Assembly (NCBI RefSeq): GCF_900177425.1
Contig: NZ_LT840184.1
Span: 3,388,263-3,452,262 of the forward strand
Length of the DNA: 64,000 bases
From: Paenibacillus uliginis N3/975
GTDB taxonomy: Bacteria > Bacillota > Bacilli > Paenibacillales > Paenibacillaceae
Direction of reading: 5' to 3'
In this document: positions 25,554 to 33,580 of the stretch, one piece after another
How the letters are laid out: each line of letters opens with the position of its first letter
Numbering within the stretch: the first letter of the stretch is position 1
Program-made: the position numbers and the translations under genes
The notes under the pieces: model-generated
The model's input: only the letters and a program-made list of their open reading frames with translations
The model's database searches: none
What the model was told of the DNA's origin: nothing

Positions 25554-26552
25554 TTATTCATTTATCGCGTTCTGATAAGATATGTTTTTCAAATATTCAC
25601 TCGGATTACAGCCGTAATACTTTCGGAAAGTTGTCGCGAAATTGCTTACATTGCTATAGCCTACAGAAACAGCCGTTTCTCCGACGTTCATCCGTTCCAC
25701 TTCCATATACCAAAGTGCTTTTTCCATTCTTTGCTTACGTACTAACTCAAAAATGGTCATTCCGAATCGTTCACGAAACCCTTTCTTCAGCTTGAATTCA
25801 TTCAATCCGACTTTTCTGGCTAACTCTTGAATGGACATCGGTTGTTCGAAATGGTGAGCGATTAATTCCCTGGCCATATCCAACTTTGATAGATCATCAC
25901 GGCTTAAAAAGAGATTCCTCCCCATTGTTCCATGTCCATCTACCTCTCCAAACAAAGCAATGAGCTCCATGGCCTTACTTTCCATATATAATCGTTTCAT
26001 CGCTCCGTTATAGGTGCAATTGATCAAATCATATACGCATTTATGGATTGCCGCTGTATTCGGATATTGGTCGATTCGTCCCTTGTAACGCTTCAACCAT
26101 GATTCCATTTTATGTTTCTCAGGAATATCTGCCGCATAATGAAAAAGCTCCTTCGGGGATAACCGAATTTCCAGCAAATGATTCCTGACACTCGCTTTTT
26201 TCTCTTCGTATACCAACTCATCCTCAAAAAAGAGAACGTTCCCCGTCATTTTTTCTGTAAGGCTTTCTTTTCCATTCCACTCACAATAGATTTCGCCATT
26301 CAGGCAATAGCTTAGCTCAAACAATTGACAAGCTTCCTGAATGTGAAGCTTCATATCTTGTTCGAATGTAAGATCCGTAACCACAATTTCCATGCCTGAA
26401 CGAATACGCGTCCGCTTTATGCTCCCCTTGCCAACCTCAGGTGGAATGGATATATGCTGTTCCCATTCGTTATGATGAGTATGGCCATTAACACGCTCCG
26501 TGAATTGATCAAAAAGACTGTGAACCTCAGCATTCAATATATTTATAGTCAA
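25554..26552 (-). CDS. AraC-family transcriptional regulator
   Basis: A 332-residue regulator with a long N-terminal sensing domain and two C-terminal helix-turn-helix units (about 225-325): MSIQELARKVGLNEFKLKKG and the second with VSVGYSNVSNFATTFRKYYG. The arrangement resembles the PchR/Btr-type regulators of siderophore uptake and export. The adjacent MFS gene with a Fur box supports an iron-related role; a direct ligand cannot be named. The TTG start is preceded by GAGAAGGTG. It has its own terminator, so the exporter is probably a target and not a cotranscribed partner. Confidence 0.87.
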   Translation of the reverse strand: MTINILNAEVHSLFDQFTERVNGHTHHNEWEQHISIPPEVGKGSIKRTRIRSGMEIVVTDLTFEQDMKLHIQEACQLFELSYCLNGEIYCEWNGKESLTEKMTGNVLFFEDELVYEEKKASVRNHLLEIRLSPKELFHYAADIPEKHKMESWLKRYKGRIDQYPNTAAIHKCVYDLINCTYNGAMKRLYMESKAMELIALFGEVDGHGTMGRNLFLSRDDLSKLDMARELIAHHFEQPMSIQELARKVGLNEFKLKKGFRERFGMTIFELVRKQRMEKALWYMEVERMNVGETAVSVGYSNVSNFATTFRKYYGCNPSEYLKNISYQNAINE

Positions 26553-26641
26553 AATGGCACCTTCTCATCTACATAATCGATATAGGCATTGTACTCTGCA
26601 AGTCTTTTGAATACAATCGTATGAAACCTGCTATGTTTATT

Positions 26642-27334
26642 TTATTCGTAACGAATACCATTTGAGAGCTCCTGTAACACCTTCTTGTCTAGAATATAAA
26701 TTGTGTCCCGCTCTCTTCCTATCACACCTTGCTCTGATAGCTTTAAAATGACACGATTTAAGTGCCTGGGCGTTGTACCGATCAAATCCGCGATTTCTTG
26801 CGTGTTTGTGGTTCGAATTTCTTTTCCGAATTCATATTCTTCATGGATCGTTGTCAACAAGTAGCTTGCGAACCGATTTTCAACAGAGGCTAATAAATTG
26901 ACTCGTGAAGCGGTTGTACATGTTTGAAGTTTATATGTTACGTGTGTGAGTAAAGACATCAAAAACTTCGGCTCATGGATGGCATGTTCGTATATGTATT
27001 TAAATGAAACTGCAATACAAAGTGTACGATGAACAGCTTCAACTTGGGATTGTACAGCGATTTTTTGAATAAGCTCAATATCACCGATAACAGCAAACGG
27101 CTCACAAAAACGTAACAGCAATACTTTTCCTGTCTGTACGCTGGATGTAATTTTAACTCTGCCTTCAACAAGAAGCAAAAGGGTGTCCATCTGCTCTCCC
27201 TCTTTTAATACAAGCTCTCCCGGTTCATAGTAGCGCAGCTCAAAAGGAATTTCGTCTGATAAACGAAATATTTGATCGATTTCAAATTGTTTTATTTTTG
27301 ATTGTAAGAGTATAGAGTCATGAATTATTTTCAT
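26642..27334 (-). CDS. Crp/Fnr-family transcriptional regulator (YeiL-like)
   Basis: A 230-residue regulator: a cyclic-nucleotide-binding-type beta barrel (about 20-130; YYEPGELVLKEGEQMDTLLLLVEGRVKI) and a C-terminal winged helix with RTTNTQEIADLIGTTPRHLNRVILKL. The N-terminal Cys cluster of Fnr is absent, so it does not look like an oxygen-sensing Fnr. It resembles YeiL-type proteins. ATG 27334 follows AAAGGAAAA; the frame is open 40 codons further upstream but crosses into the divergent gene. A GGACA-AA-TGTCC palindrome lies within the leader at about 27353-27364 and may be autoregulatory. Confidence 0.82.
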   Translation of the reverse strand: MKIIHDSILLQSKIKQFEIDQIFRLSDEIPFELRYYEPGELVLKEGEQMDTLLLLVEGRVKITSSVQTGKVLLLRFCEPFAVIGDIELIQKIAVQSQVEAVHRTLCIAVSFKYIYEHAIHEPKFLMSLLTHVTYKLQTCTTASRVNLLASVENRFASYLLTTIHEEYEFGKEIRTTNTQEIADLIGTTPRHLNRVILKLSEQGVIGRERDTIYILDKKVLQELSNGIRYE

Positions 27335-27422
27335 GAATAAGTTTTCCTTTCGGGACAAATGTCCTTTTCTTTGTTTGGGAAGATGCTTAAGATGAAATGA
27401 AAAACAGCAAGGATGTGCCAAA

Positions 27423-28199
27423 TTGATATTTGTATTCGATTTAGACGGTACCATTTGTTTTCAAGGAAAGCCATTAAGTCCAGTCATTATCGATGCAATC
27501 GATAAACTGACATATCATGGCCATGACATCATTTTTGCTTCAGCGCGCCCTATTCGCGACCTGCTGCCTACCTTACCCGAGCATATGCATGCTTACCCGA
27601 TGGTCGGTGGAAACGGTGCAATCGTTGCTAAAGAAAAGAATATCATTTCTACAGTCCATTTTGAAGAAGATGCTAGGGACCGTATCGTTACAATGATTAA
27701 TAACTATAATCTGAAATATTTGATCGATAGCGATTGGGACTATTCCTACACTGGAAGTGAAGATCACCCCATTAGGCGTAACGTTGACCCCCAGAAGCGG
27801 GCTAACCATGTATCCTTAGAATCCATTCGAAAAATGATAAAGATTGTGCTGTTTGACGTTTCTGATCACAGTTTAGTGCTAGAAGAACTATCGGCATTAC
27901 CCGTAGTTATACATAAGCATGGAAATGAAGGTATCCTCGACATCAGCCCTCAGGGTATTGATAAGTGGAATGGATTGATGCGATTGGGTTTACAAGACCG
28001 ATCGTATATTGCATTTGGAAATGATGCGAATGATATATCGATGTTTCAGCATGCCCACACTTCTATTATGATCGGCAGCCATAAAGAGCTTGAAAGCTAT
28101 GCAACTGAACAATTACAAGCTGATGAAGAGCTCATCGCGCAAAGATTGTTGGCCTTCTGTAAAGTAACTGAACAAACCGATTGTCTAACGATGATTTAA
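27423..28199 (+). CDS. HAD-superfamily hydrolase, Cof type
   Basis: A 258-residue phosphatase of the Cof/YbjI-like HAD group: motif I DLDGT (residues 6-10, nucleophile Asp), motif II SAR, a C2-type cap domain in the middle, Lys in DKWNGL and motif IV GNDANDISMF. These act on sugar phosphates or similar small phosphorylated compounds; the substrate is unknown. The start is TTG with AAGGA nearby. It is divergent from the Crp/Fnr-type regulator, which may control it. The 3' end lies only about 20 bases from an IS element whose terminal hairpin probably stops its transcript. Confidence 0.85.
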   Translation: MIFVFDLDGTICFQGKPLSPVIIDAIDKLTYHGHDIIFASARPIRDLLPTLPEHMHAYPMVGGNGAIVAKEKNIISTVHFEEDARDRIVTMINNYNLKYLIDSDWDYSYTGSEDHPIRRNVDPQKRANHVSLESIRKMIKIVLFDVSDHSLVLEELSALPVVIHKHGNEGILDISPQGIDKWNGLMRLGLQDRSYIAFGNDANDISMFQHAHTSIMIGSHKELESYATEQLQADEELIAQRLLAFCKVTEQTDCLTMI

Positions 28200-28269
28200 T
28201 ACTTCCTAATATTATATTAAAAAAAGCCATCGGATTTGATCGAGGCCACTGAAAAAGTCTCTCTCATAG

Positions 28270-28316
28270 AAAAAGGTACAGTCCTTCAAGAAAATTGAGG
28301 AGACTGTACCTTTTTT
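28270..28316 (+). terminator. hairpin inside the left end of the IS
   Basis: AAAAAGGTACAGTC pairs with GACTGTACCTTTTT. It lies before the transposase start and would block transcription entering from the HAD gene. Confidence 0.8.
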
Positions 28317-28356
28317 ATCGTATAATTGAGTCATTACGAAAAGCGGGTGAGAGCGG

Positions 28357-29709
28357 ATGATTCGACAACAACAAACCTTGGTTCTGAGTCCTTATGCGGC
28401 ACTGTATGACATCGTTGTCGCCATTGACCCGATTCGCATGTTTAAATATCTACTACTGAAAGCTATATTTGAACTCTCTGACGTAGACATTGTTGAACGG
28501 TCTAAGTATGACCTGTCGTTCAAATTTTTTCTTGGCATGGCACCAGAGGACTCGGTAATCGACCCAAGTTCTCTAACGAAATTCCGCAAACTACGATTAA
28601 AAGATATGAACCTGCTCGACATGCTCATCGGGCAGACAGTAGCCCTCGCGATCGAGCAGGGTATCTTAAAGAGTACCTCTATCATCGTAGATGCCACACA
28701 TACGAAAGCGCGCTACAACCAGAAGTCACCGCAAGAAATCCTGCAAGACCGTGCGCGGAAGCTGCGAAAGGTTGTTTACAGCATGGATGAGTCGGTCAAA
28801 GCCAAAATGCCAGCAAAGAACATGAACAATGTGCTTGAAGACGAAATTGCGTACTGCCAAAAACTTGTCGCTTTCATCGAAGAAGAATCCAGAATCGCAC
28901 AGGTGCCGAAAATTGTGGAGCCGCTTAATCTTCTGAAAGAGACGATTGAGGATGATGTGGAGCAGCTGCGCCTTGCAACAGATCCAGACGCGCGCGTAGG
29001 ACACAAGAGCGCAGATAGCGCTTTTTTCGGTTACAAAACACATCTAGCGATGACCGAGGAACGACTTATAACGGCAGCTGTCATTACGACAGGTGAGAAA
29101 AATGATGGCAAGCAATTGCAGACACTGATCGAAAAAAGCCAAACCGCCGGGATGCAGGTCAAAACGGTAATTGGGGATACGGCGTATTCTGAGAAGGATA
29201 ACCTGATCTACACGAAACAAAACGAGATTGAACTTGTAGCGAAACTCAATCCACTCATTACACAAGGTGCCCGCAAGAAAGAGGACGAGTTTCTGTTCAA
29301 CAAAGATGCCGGCATGTACGTTTGTCCAGCCGGACACATGGCGATTCGAAAAGCACGACAGGGGAAAAAAGGCGTCAATAAAAACCAACAAGACACCTAT
29401 TTTTTCGATGTGGAGATCTGCAAACGCTGTCCGTTTAAGGAAGGCTGTTACAAAGAAGGAGCCAAGAGCAAGACGTATTCCGTGACGGTAAAATCCGATG
29501 AACATTCGGAACAGATGGCGTTCCAGGATACAGAATATTTCAAGGCAAAATCTAAGGAACGCTACAAAATTGAAGCAAAGAACAGTGAACTCAAGCATGG
29601 ACACGGGTATGATGTAGCCACATCCTCGGGTCTGCTTGGCATGCAACTTCAAGGTGCGATGGCCATATTCGCTGTAAATCTCAAGCGAATACTGAAATTA
29701 GTAGACTAA
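28357..29709 (+). CDS. IS1182-family transposase
   Basis: A full-length, 450-residue DDE transposase. The N-terminal domain (about 1-110; DUF772-like, IRQQQTLVLSPYAALYDIV, FFLGMAPEDSVIDPSSLTKFR) is followed by the catalytic core with IIVDATHTKARY (first Asp), VIGDTAYSEKDN (second Asp) and a late Glu in KERYKIEAKNSELKHGHG. A Cys-rich insert (YVCPAGH and CKRCPFKEGC) is typical of the family. ATG start behind GCGGGTGAGAGCGG is plausible. No frameshift is seen, so the element may still be active. Confidence 0.93.
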   Translation: MIRQQQTLVLSPYAALYDIVVAIDPIRMFKYLLLKAIFELSDVDIVERSKYDLSFKFFLGMAPEDSVIDPSSLTKFRKLRLKDMNLLDMLIGQTVALAIEQGILKSTSIIVDATHTKARYNQKSPQEILQDRARKLRKVVYSMDESVKAKMPAKNMNNVLEDEIAYCQKLVAFIEEESRIAQVPKIVEPLNLLKETIEDDVEQLRLATDPDARVGHKSADSAFFGYKTHLAMTEERLITAAVITTGEKNDGKQLQTLIEKSQTAGMQVKTVIGDTAYSEKDNLIYTKQNEIELVAKLNPLITQGARKKEDEFLFNKDAGMYVCPAGHMAIRKARQGKKGVNKNQQDTYFFDVEICKRCPFKEGCYKEGAKSKTYSVTVKSDEHSEQMAFQDTEYFKAKSKERYKIEAKNSELKHGHGYDVATSSGLLGMQLQGAMAIFAVNLKRILKLVD

Positions 29710-29740
29710 GAACTACTGGTGAATACATCATTATGAAGAC

Positions 29741-29788
29741 AAAAAGAAGACATTCATCTCCAAAACGCGGAGTGAATGTCTTCTTTTT
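29741..29788 (+). terminator. terminator inside the right end of the IS
   Basis: AAAGAAGACATTCA pairs with TGAATGTCTTCTTT and is flanked by A and T tracts, so it can act in both directions. Confidence 0.85.
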
Positions 29789-29869
29789 ACACTATTTGCA
29801 CCGCCTCCGAAGAAAAACGCAAGTTCTTCAGTGGCCTCGATTTGATCCAATGGCTTTTTTCATGATCAT

Positions 29870-29897
29870 AGTTTACATAATATATATTCAGTTAACA
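29870..29897 (+). repeat. dif-like site 3 beside the IS1182 right end
   Basis: AGTTTACATAA-TATATA-TTC matches the reverse complement of Bacillus subtilis dif for 20 bases, covering the XerD arm, the central six bases and the start of the XerC arm. The rest of the XerC arm (AGTTAACA) differs. Confidence 0.5.
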
Positions 29898-29920
29898 ATA
29901 ATCACTCCATTAAATGATTC

Positions 29921-31111
29921 TCACCCAGCACCACTTATTTCAGTTGCATCCCCACTATTTTGTAACAATAATCCGAACCATTCCATGGAACCATACTTAT
30001 CGAAAACAGGTTCGTTAGTAATCATCGATGGATCATCCAATCCCAACGATACGGACTTCATTAATTTGTCTGACACTTCCCTCTCTTGGTCCAATTGGGC
30101 GTAGCATCTAGCAGCATTATAATAAAACCAATATTGATTGTCTGGATTCAAAATCCGGCTCCGACTGATCTCAAGATCTTCTTCCCTGGTCAACCGATCA
30201 AACACCAATTCATAAAAATACACGGCTCCGCTAAAATCTTTGTTTTGATAACACTCATAAGCCTGAACAAGGTAATTATCAAAACGGTTGAACCAACCAA
30301 ACCATGGGTCATACGTCTTGAATAACTTAAACCCTACTTTCTCCGCCGTCTTCCATGATCCGATGTTCGTGTCGAAGCAATCCCAGCCTATCCTCTCGAT
30401 CCCTTTAGAACGTGCTAACTGAACACATGCAGAAGCAACAGCCGTCGCCAGCCCTTTTTGTCGATGATCCTCATCGGTCTCGATCCCAATCTCACATCTG
30501 TTTCCGATCACATAATCCGTTAAGCACCAGCTTACGATTTCGTTGTCGTTAGTTAGTATACAGTACCCGAACCCTCTGTCATTAAAGTTTTCAGCGGTCA
30601 TATGATTGGAGTGAATTTCATCCAAAATAAAATCCGGATTCGTAATGTCCGTTCTTTGAAGCAATTCCAAATTCACTTCCTGCAAATGATATCCTTCTGG
30701 AAGTTCAGTCGGTTTTACGTCCACAGAGAGATCAAACAAATAATATCTTCGCTTATTAAAAGATGAATGAAGGCCGTTAATCAAGTTCTTTTCCAATAGA
30801 TCCATACAGACTAAAGAATGAGGATACCGAATGTAATAATCCAGCATATCAGAATTGGACTCCACCATACCGGGAAACACTTTAGTTCTTAAGTGGATAT
30901 TTACTTGTTTGAAAAATTCAACATTACAACCGGTAACATATAATGCCCGACCACGATCCCAAACCATAGCAGCACTTGGCTGCTCCGTACAATCTACATA
31001 AATTTCACCAGGGATTGTATGCTGCAATAAAGATACCAGTCTTAAATCATACATAAGTTCTTCGAACAATGGTTGAACGGTTACATACTGATCTGTTGAT
31101 AATAAATACAT
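29921..31111 (-). CDS. GNAT-type acetyltransferase with C-terminal TPR-like region
   Basis: About 396 residues in three parts: an N-terminal 130-residue segment of GNAT-like fold, a catalytic GNAT domain (about 140-270) with acetyl-CoA loop EDHRQKGLATAVASACVQLA, and a C-terminal helical part with TPR features (YYNAARCYAQLDQEREVSDKL). The TPR end resembles the group that closes peptide- or protein-binding repeats. Such fusions occur in Bacillales without known substrate. ATG 31111 follows AAGGAGATG; 28 further open codons upstream run towards a terminator and are excluded. The transcription unit appears separate from the upstream 24-codon ORF. Confidence 0.8.
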   Translation of the reverse strand: MYLLSTDQYVTVQPLFEELMYDLRLVSLLQHTIPGEIYVDCTEQPSAAMVWDRGRALYVTGCNVEFFKQVNIHLRTKVFPGMVESNSDMLDYYIRYPHSLVCMDLLEKNLINGLHSSFNKRRYYLFDLSVDVKPTELPEGYHLQEVNLELLQRTDITNPDFILDEIHSNHMTAENFNDRGFGYCILTNDNEIVSWCLTDYVIGNRCEIGIETDEDHRQKGLATAVASACVQLARSKGIERIGWDCFDTNIGSWKTAEKVGFKLFKTYDPWFGWFNRFDNYLVQAYECYQNKDFSGAVYFYELVFDRLTREEDLEISRSRILNPDNQYWFYYNAARCYAQLDQEREVSDKLMKSVSLGLDDPSMITNEPVFDKYGSMEWFGLLLQNSGDATEISGAG

Positions 31112-31195
31112 TGATCCATCTCCTTTTAAATATCCAGTCACAAAAAAGAGCCCGAGGCATGGTTCATTACGCCAGGCTATGTCCAAAAAAGGCAC

Positions 31196-31224
31196 AGAAA
31201 AGCCCAGGCATCGATGCCTGGGCT
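31196..31224 (-). terminator. terminator after the 24-codon ORF
   Basis: AGCCCAGGCATC-GATGCCTGGGCT is a 24-base perfect palindrome followed by TTTTCTG on the minus strand. Confidence 0.85.
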
Positions 31225-31250
31225 CAAATTCATGCGGAATGCATACAAAC

Positions 31251-31325
31251 TTACTTGCGTCCGATTGAATGAGGGGCAGCGAAGGATAACTTTGTACTTT
31301 CGTTCATGTAATCGTATCCAGTCAT
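31251..31325 (-). CDS. 24-residue small protein or leader peptide, unrecognised
   Basis: ATG to TAA encodes a 24-residue peptide that begins MTGYDYMNES and ends APHSIGRK. It has a strong ribosome site (GGAAGGAGGGG), an extended -10 promoter (TGGTATAAT at 31360-31368 on the minus strand) and a perfect terminator palindrome 26 bases after the stop. It has no hydrophobic signal and no Cys, so a secreted Sec-type peptide or lantibiotic is unlikely. It may be a free small protein, a signalling peptide precursor, or a leader peptide that attenuates the acetyltransferase gene downstream. I do not recognise a family. Confidence 0.55.
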   Translation of the reverse strand: MTGYDYMNESTKLSFAAPHSIGRK

Positions 31326-31359
31326 ATCCTAATCCCCTCCTTCCTTGTCAATTAGGTAA

Positions 31360-31368
31360 ATTATACCA
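31360..31368 (-). promoter_or_regulatory. extended -10 promoter of the 24-codon ORF
   Basis: On the minus strand TGGTATAAT gives an extended -10 element, with TAGACT about 18 bases further upstream as a weak -35. The predicted start near 31353 leaves a 28-base leader. The remaining 31370-31640 stretch is AT-rich and I see no gene in it. Confidence 0.6.
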
Positions 31369-31550
31369 CAATCACTTTCAATAAGTCTATCTTTTTTGTT
31401 ATATTTGTTTAATTGGTTCAAATTCAGTATGTACTGGCTAAAATCAATGATTTATAATCATACCCTTTTTCAATCTTTAAAGTAGATAAGTGCGTTAAAA
31501 TGAATTTTTGACACGATAATAACTAAAGAGCAGTAATGAAAGTTGTTTTA

Positions 31551-31576
31551 CTATTATGAATTTTTCATATGTTGAA
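31551..31576 (+). repeat. 26-bp direct repeat downstream of the sugar ABC operon
   Basis: CTATTATGAATTTTTCATATGTTGAA here and a copy at 35159-35184 differ at two of 26 positions (given as positions 5 and 21). Together they flank the sugar ABC operon. Confidence 0.7.
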
Positions 31577-31636
31577 ATACTCACTCTTTATAAAAATACT
31601 TCGTTTACACTCGTATCAATCCATCTTCGATGCAAA

Positions 31637-31686
31637 CAAAAAAACAAGTCAGAGGCTCGGTAAAACCGTTCCTTTGACTTGTTTTT
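31637..31686 (-). terminator. terminator of the sugar ABC operon
   Basis: AAACAAGTCA pairs with TGACTTGTTT with an inner GG/CC and CGG/CCG continuation, flanked by A and T tracts. Confidence 0.82.
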
Positions 31687-31708
31687 GGGTTGTTCCAGAA
31701 CCAATCGA

Positions 31709-32584
31709 TTAGCCTTTTACAGCTCCTTCTGTCAAACCTTTTTCAATAAACTTCGAGATGAACAAGTAAATAATCAACACCGGAATAACCGTTAGAGCAA
31801 CCGCTGTTGCCATCAGTCCAAAATCCGTTCCGTATTGTGAGCTGATCTCATTCAATAGAGCAACAATCGGACGAACGTTTTCTTTATTAACAAAGATCAA
31901 CGCTGAGAACAGATCGTTATACGACCATAAGAAAACAAAGATACTTACTGACGCAAATGCCGGTCTTGTAATCGGAACGAACAGCTTTACGAACATCTGC
32001 CACCTGTTGCACCCGTCTATAAAGGCAGCTTCCTCTAACTCCTTAGGAATTGTTGCCATATAACCAGCTATAACCAAGATGGCGAAGGTCAAGTTACCAG
32101 CTGTTTGAGGAAAAATCAATCCCGGATACGTGTTCACCAGACTTGTTTTAATTAAAATTTCATAAACGGGAACAACTGTTGCAAACGCAGGAATCAAAAG
32201 CGTAGCGTAGAGAATCGAATAAATCGTTCTCTTTCCTTTAAAATTAAATCTAGATAATACATACGCGGCTAATCCGCCAAACAGGAGCACCAATAATACG
32301 GCACTACCTGACATGATCAAACTGTTGATATAACTTCGACCGATATTAATACGTTCGAATGCATTCTCATAGTTAATCATCACCGGGTCAAAAGCAATTT
32401 TGAACGAATTATTCATTACATCTCTGGATGTCTTAAAGGAATTATTCACAATCCAGAACAACGGATATATTGTTGTCATGGCCCAGGCTGTCAAAATAAC
32501 ATACATAAAGGCGCTGCCTATGCTAAATTTCTTTGATTTAACTGGCCGTACAACACGTTGACTCTTAACGACTTCTTGCTGCAT
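31709..32584 (-). CDS. carbohydrate ABC permease, MalG-like
   Basis: A 291-residue permease with six helices and the EAA loop (EEAAFIDGCNRWQMFVKLFVP, about 195-215). It is the last gene of a binding protein-permease-permease operon read from 34921 down to 31709, and lies 22 bases after the MalF-like gene. No ATPase is encoded nearby, as is usual for carbohydrate systems in Firmicutes that use a shared MsmX-type ATPase. The substrate cannot be told from the permease. ATG start; the operon ends at a strong terminator. Confidence 0.9.
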   Translation of the reverse strand: MQQEVVKSQRVVRPVKSKKFSIGSAFMYVILTAWAMTTIYPLFWIVNNSFKTSRDVMNNSFKIAFDPVMINYENAFERINIGRSYINSLIMSGSAVLLVLLFGGLAAYVLSRFNFKGKRTIYSILYATLLIPAFATVVPVYEILIKTSLVNTYPGLIFPQTAGNLTFAILVIAGYMATIPKELEEAAFIDGCNRWQMFVKLFVPITRPAFASVSIFVFLWSYNDLFSALIFVNKENVRPIVALLNEISSQYGTDFGLMATAVALTVIPVLIIYLFISKFIEKGLTEGAVKG

Positions 32585-32606
32585 AATAGTACACCCCTAT
32601 AACAGC

Positions 32607-33473
32607 TTAGTATGTAATTTCCTCTCTTTTTAACAAACGGTTGGCAATCAAAGCAAGCAACACTCCAAATACAACCATATAAATAGCAACCGTTGAGCCG
32701 TAACCGAAGTTTTGATCCACCATTGCTTTTTTGTACATATAGGTTCCCAATACTTCTGTGCCATTCTGGCCTTTAGTAATAACCCAAATGAATTCAAAGA
32801 CTTTCATAGTTCCGGTAATAGCCAGCGTAATAACAACTTTAATATCACTCATAATCAGAGGGATCGTAAGTTTGGTCGTCTTCTTAAACCCGGTAATTCC
32901 CTCAAGTTTAGCTGCTTCATAAAAATCAGCAGGAATCTTTGACATCGCCGTCAAGAACAATACAAAGTAAAAACCAACATAATGCCATACGGTAGGAATA
33001 GCTACCGCCTTGAGAGCATTGTTTTCATCCAGCCAAAGGATCTTTTCGATTCCGAAGTTAGCCAATACGTTGTTCAAAAGTCCAAAATTATAGTTATAGA
33101 AGAGAACGAACAGCAAGGAAATGGCCGTACCGGAGATAACTACCGGAAAGAAAAATACCGTCCGGAAAAAGCCCTTCAGTTTCGTTATATTATCAACCAT
33201 AACGGCTAGCACTAAGGCTATACCAACTTGGAATACGATGACATACAGCATGATTTCCAAAGTGTGTAGTGTTGCGGCTCCCAAAAGCTTATCTGTAAAC
33301 AACCGTTCGTAGTTATCCCACCCAACAAACTTTTTATCAAAAAAGCCCGTTGTCCGGTAAAAGCTAAGATACAAACTTTTAAAGAATGGATAATACAAAA
33401 AGATAGTCATCAATAACGCTGTTGGTAACAAAAACATCAAAATATACTTGCGATCACCCTTCATATTTATCAC
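32607..33473 (-). CDS. carbohydrate ABC permease, MalF-like
   Basis: A 288-residue permease of the MalF/UgpA class, with six helices and the EAA loop YEAAKLEGITGFKKTTKLTI (about 187-206). It forms the transmembrane channel with the downstream MalG-like protein. The binding protein gene ends about 110 bases upstream. There is no kinase, glycosidase or regulator next to the operon to point to a substrate. The N-terminus (MINMKGDRKYILMFLLPTAL) has an ATG at the fourth position that may be the true start. Confidence 0.9.
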   Translation of the reverse strand: MINMKGDRKYILMFLLPTALLMTIFLYYPFFKSLYLSFYRTTGFFDKKFVGWDNYERLFTDKLLGAATLHTLEIMLYVIVFQVGIALVLAVMVDNITKLKGFFRTVFFFPVVISGTAISLLFVLFYNYNFGLLNNVLANFGIEKILWLDENNALKAVAIPTVWHYVGFYFVLFLTAMSKIPADFYEAAKLEGITGFKKTTKLTIPLIMSDIKVVITLAITGTMKVFEFIWVITKGQNGTEVLGTYMYKKAMVDQNFGYGSTVAIYMVVFGVLLALIANRLLKREEITY

Positions 33474-33580
33474 CTTTGATGTTTATTTTTCTTCATTTTC
33501 TGTTTAAATGGTTACGCCGCCCTTATAAATACAAGAGGGGCGGCGCAAGCACATATAGGCAACCGTATTCGTTATAAAAC

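Larger units (their letters stand above)
28219..29860 (+). mobile_element. complete IS1182-family insertion sequence
   Basis: The element carries one transposase gene and long terminal inverted repeats. The left end reads GCCATCGGATTTGATCGAGG (28226 on) and then CCACTGAAAAA; the right end on the other strand reads GCCATTGGATCAAATCGAGG and then CCACTGAAGAA, with about 27 of 31 positions equal, and both are preceded by A6-A7. Terminator-like hairpins lie inside both ends (28270-28316 and 29741-29788). No clear target duplication is visible, so the exact outer limits are uncertain by several bases. Confidence 0.85.

Noticed and set aside
28201..28218. ACTTCCTA next to the left end of the IS, like the XerC arm of dif
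   Set aside because: Only eight bases agree, and its orientation does not match the XerD-arm fragment on the other side of the IS, so it cannot be the other half of one split site.
29044..29652. 202-codon minus-strand open frame inside the transposase gene
   Set aside because: It is a shadow of the IS1182 transposase. It has no domain signal and no ribosome site.
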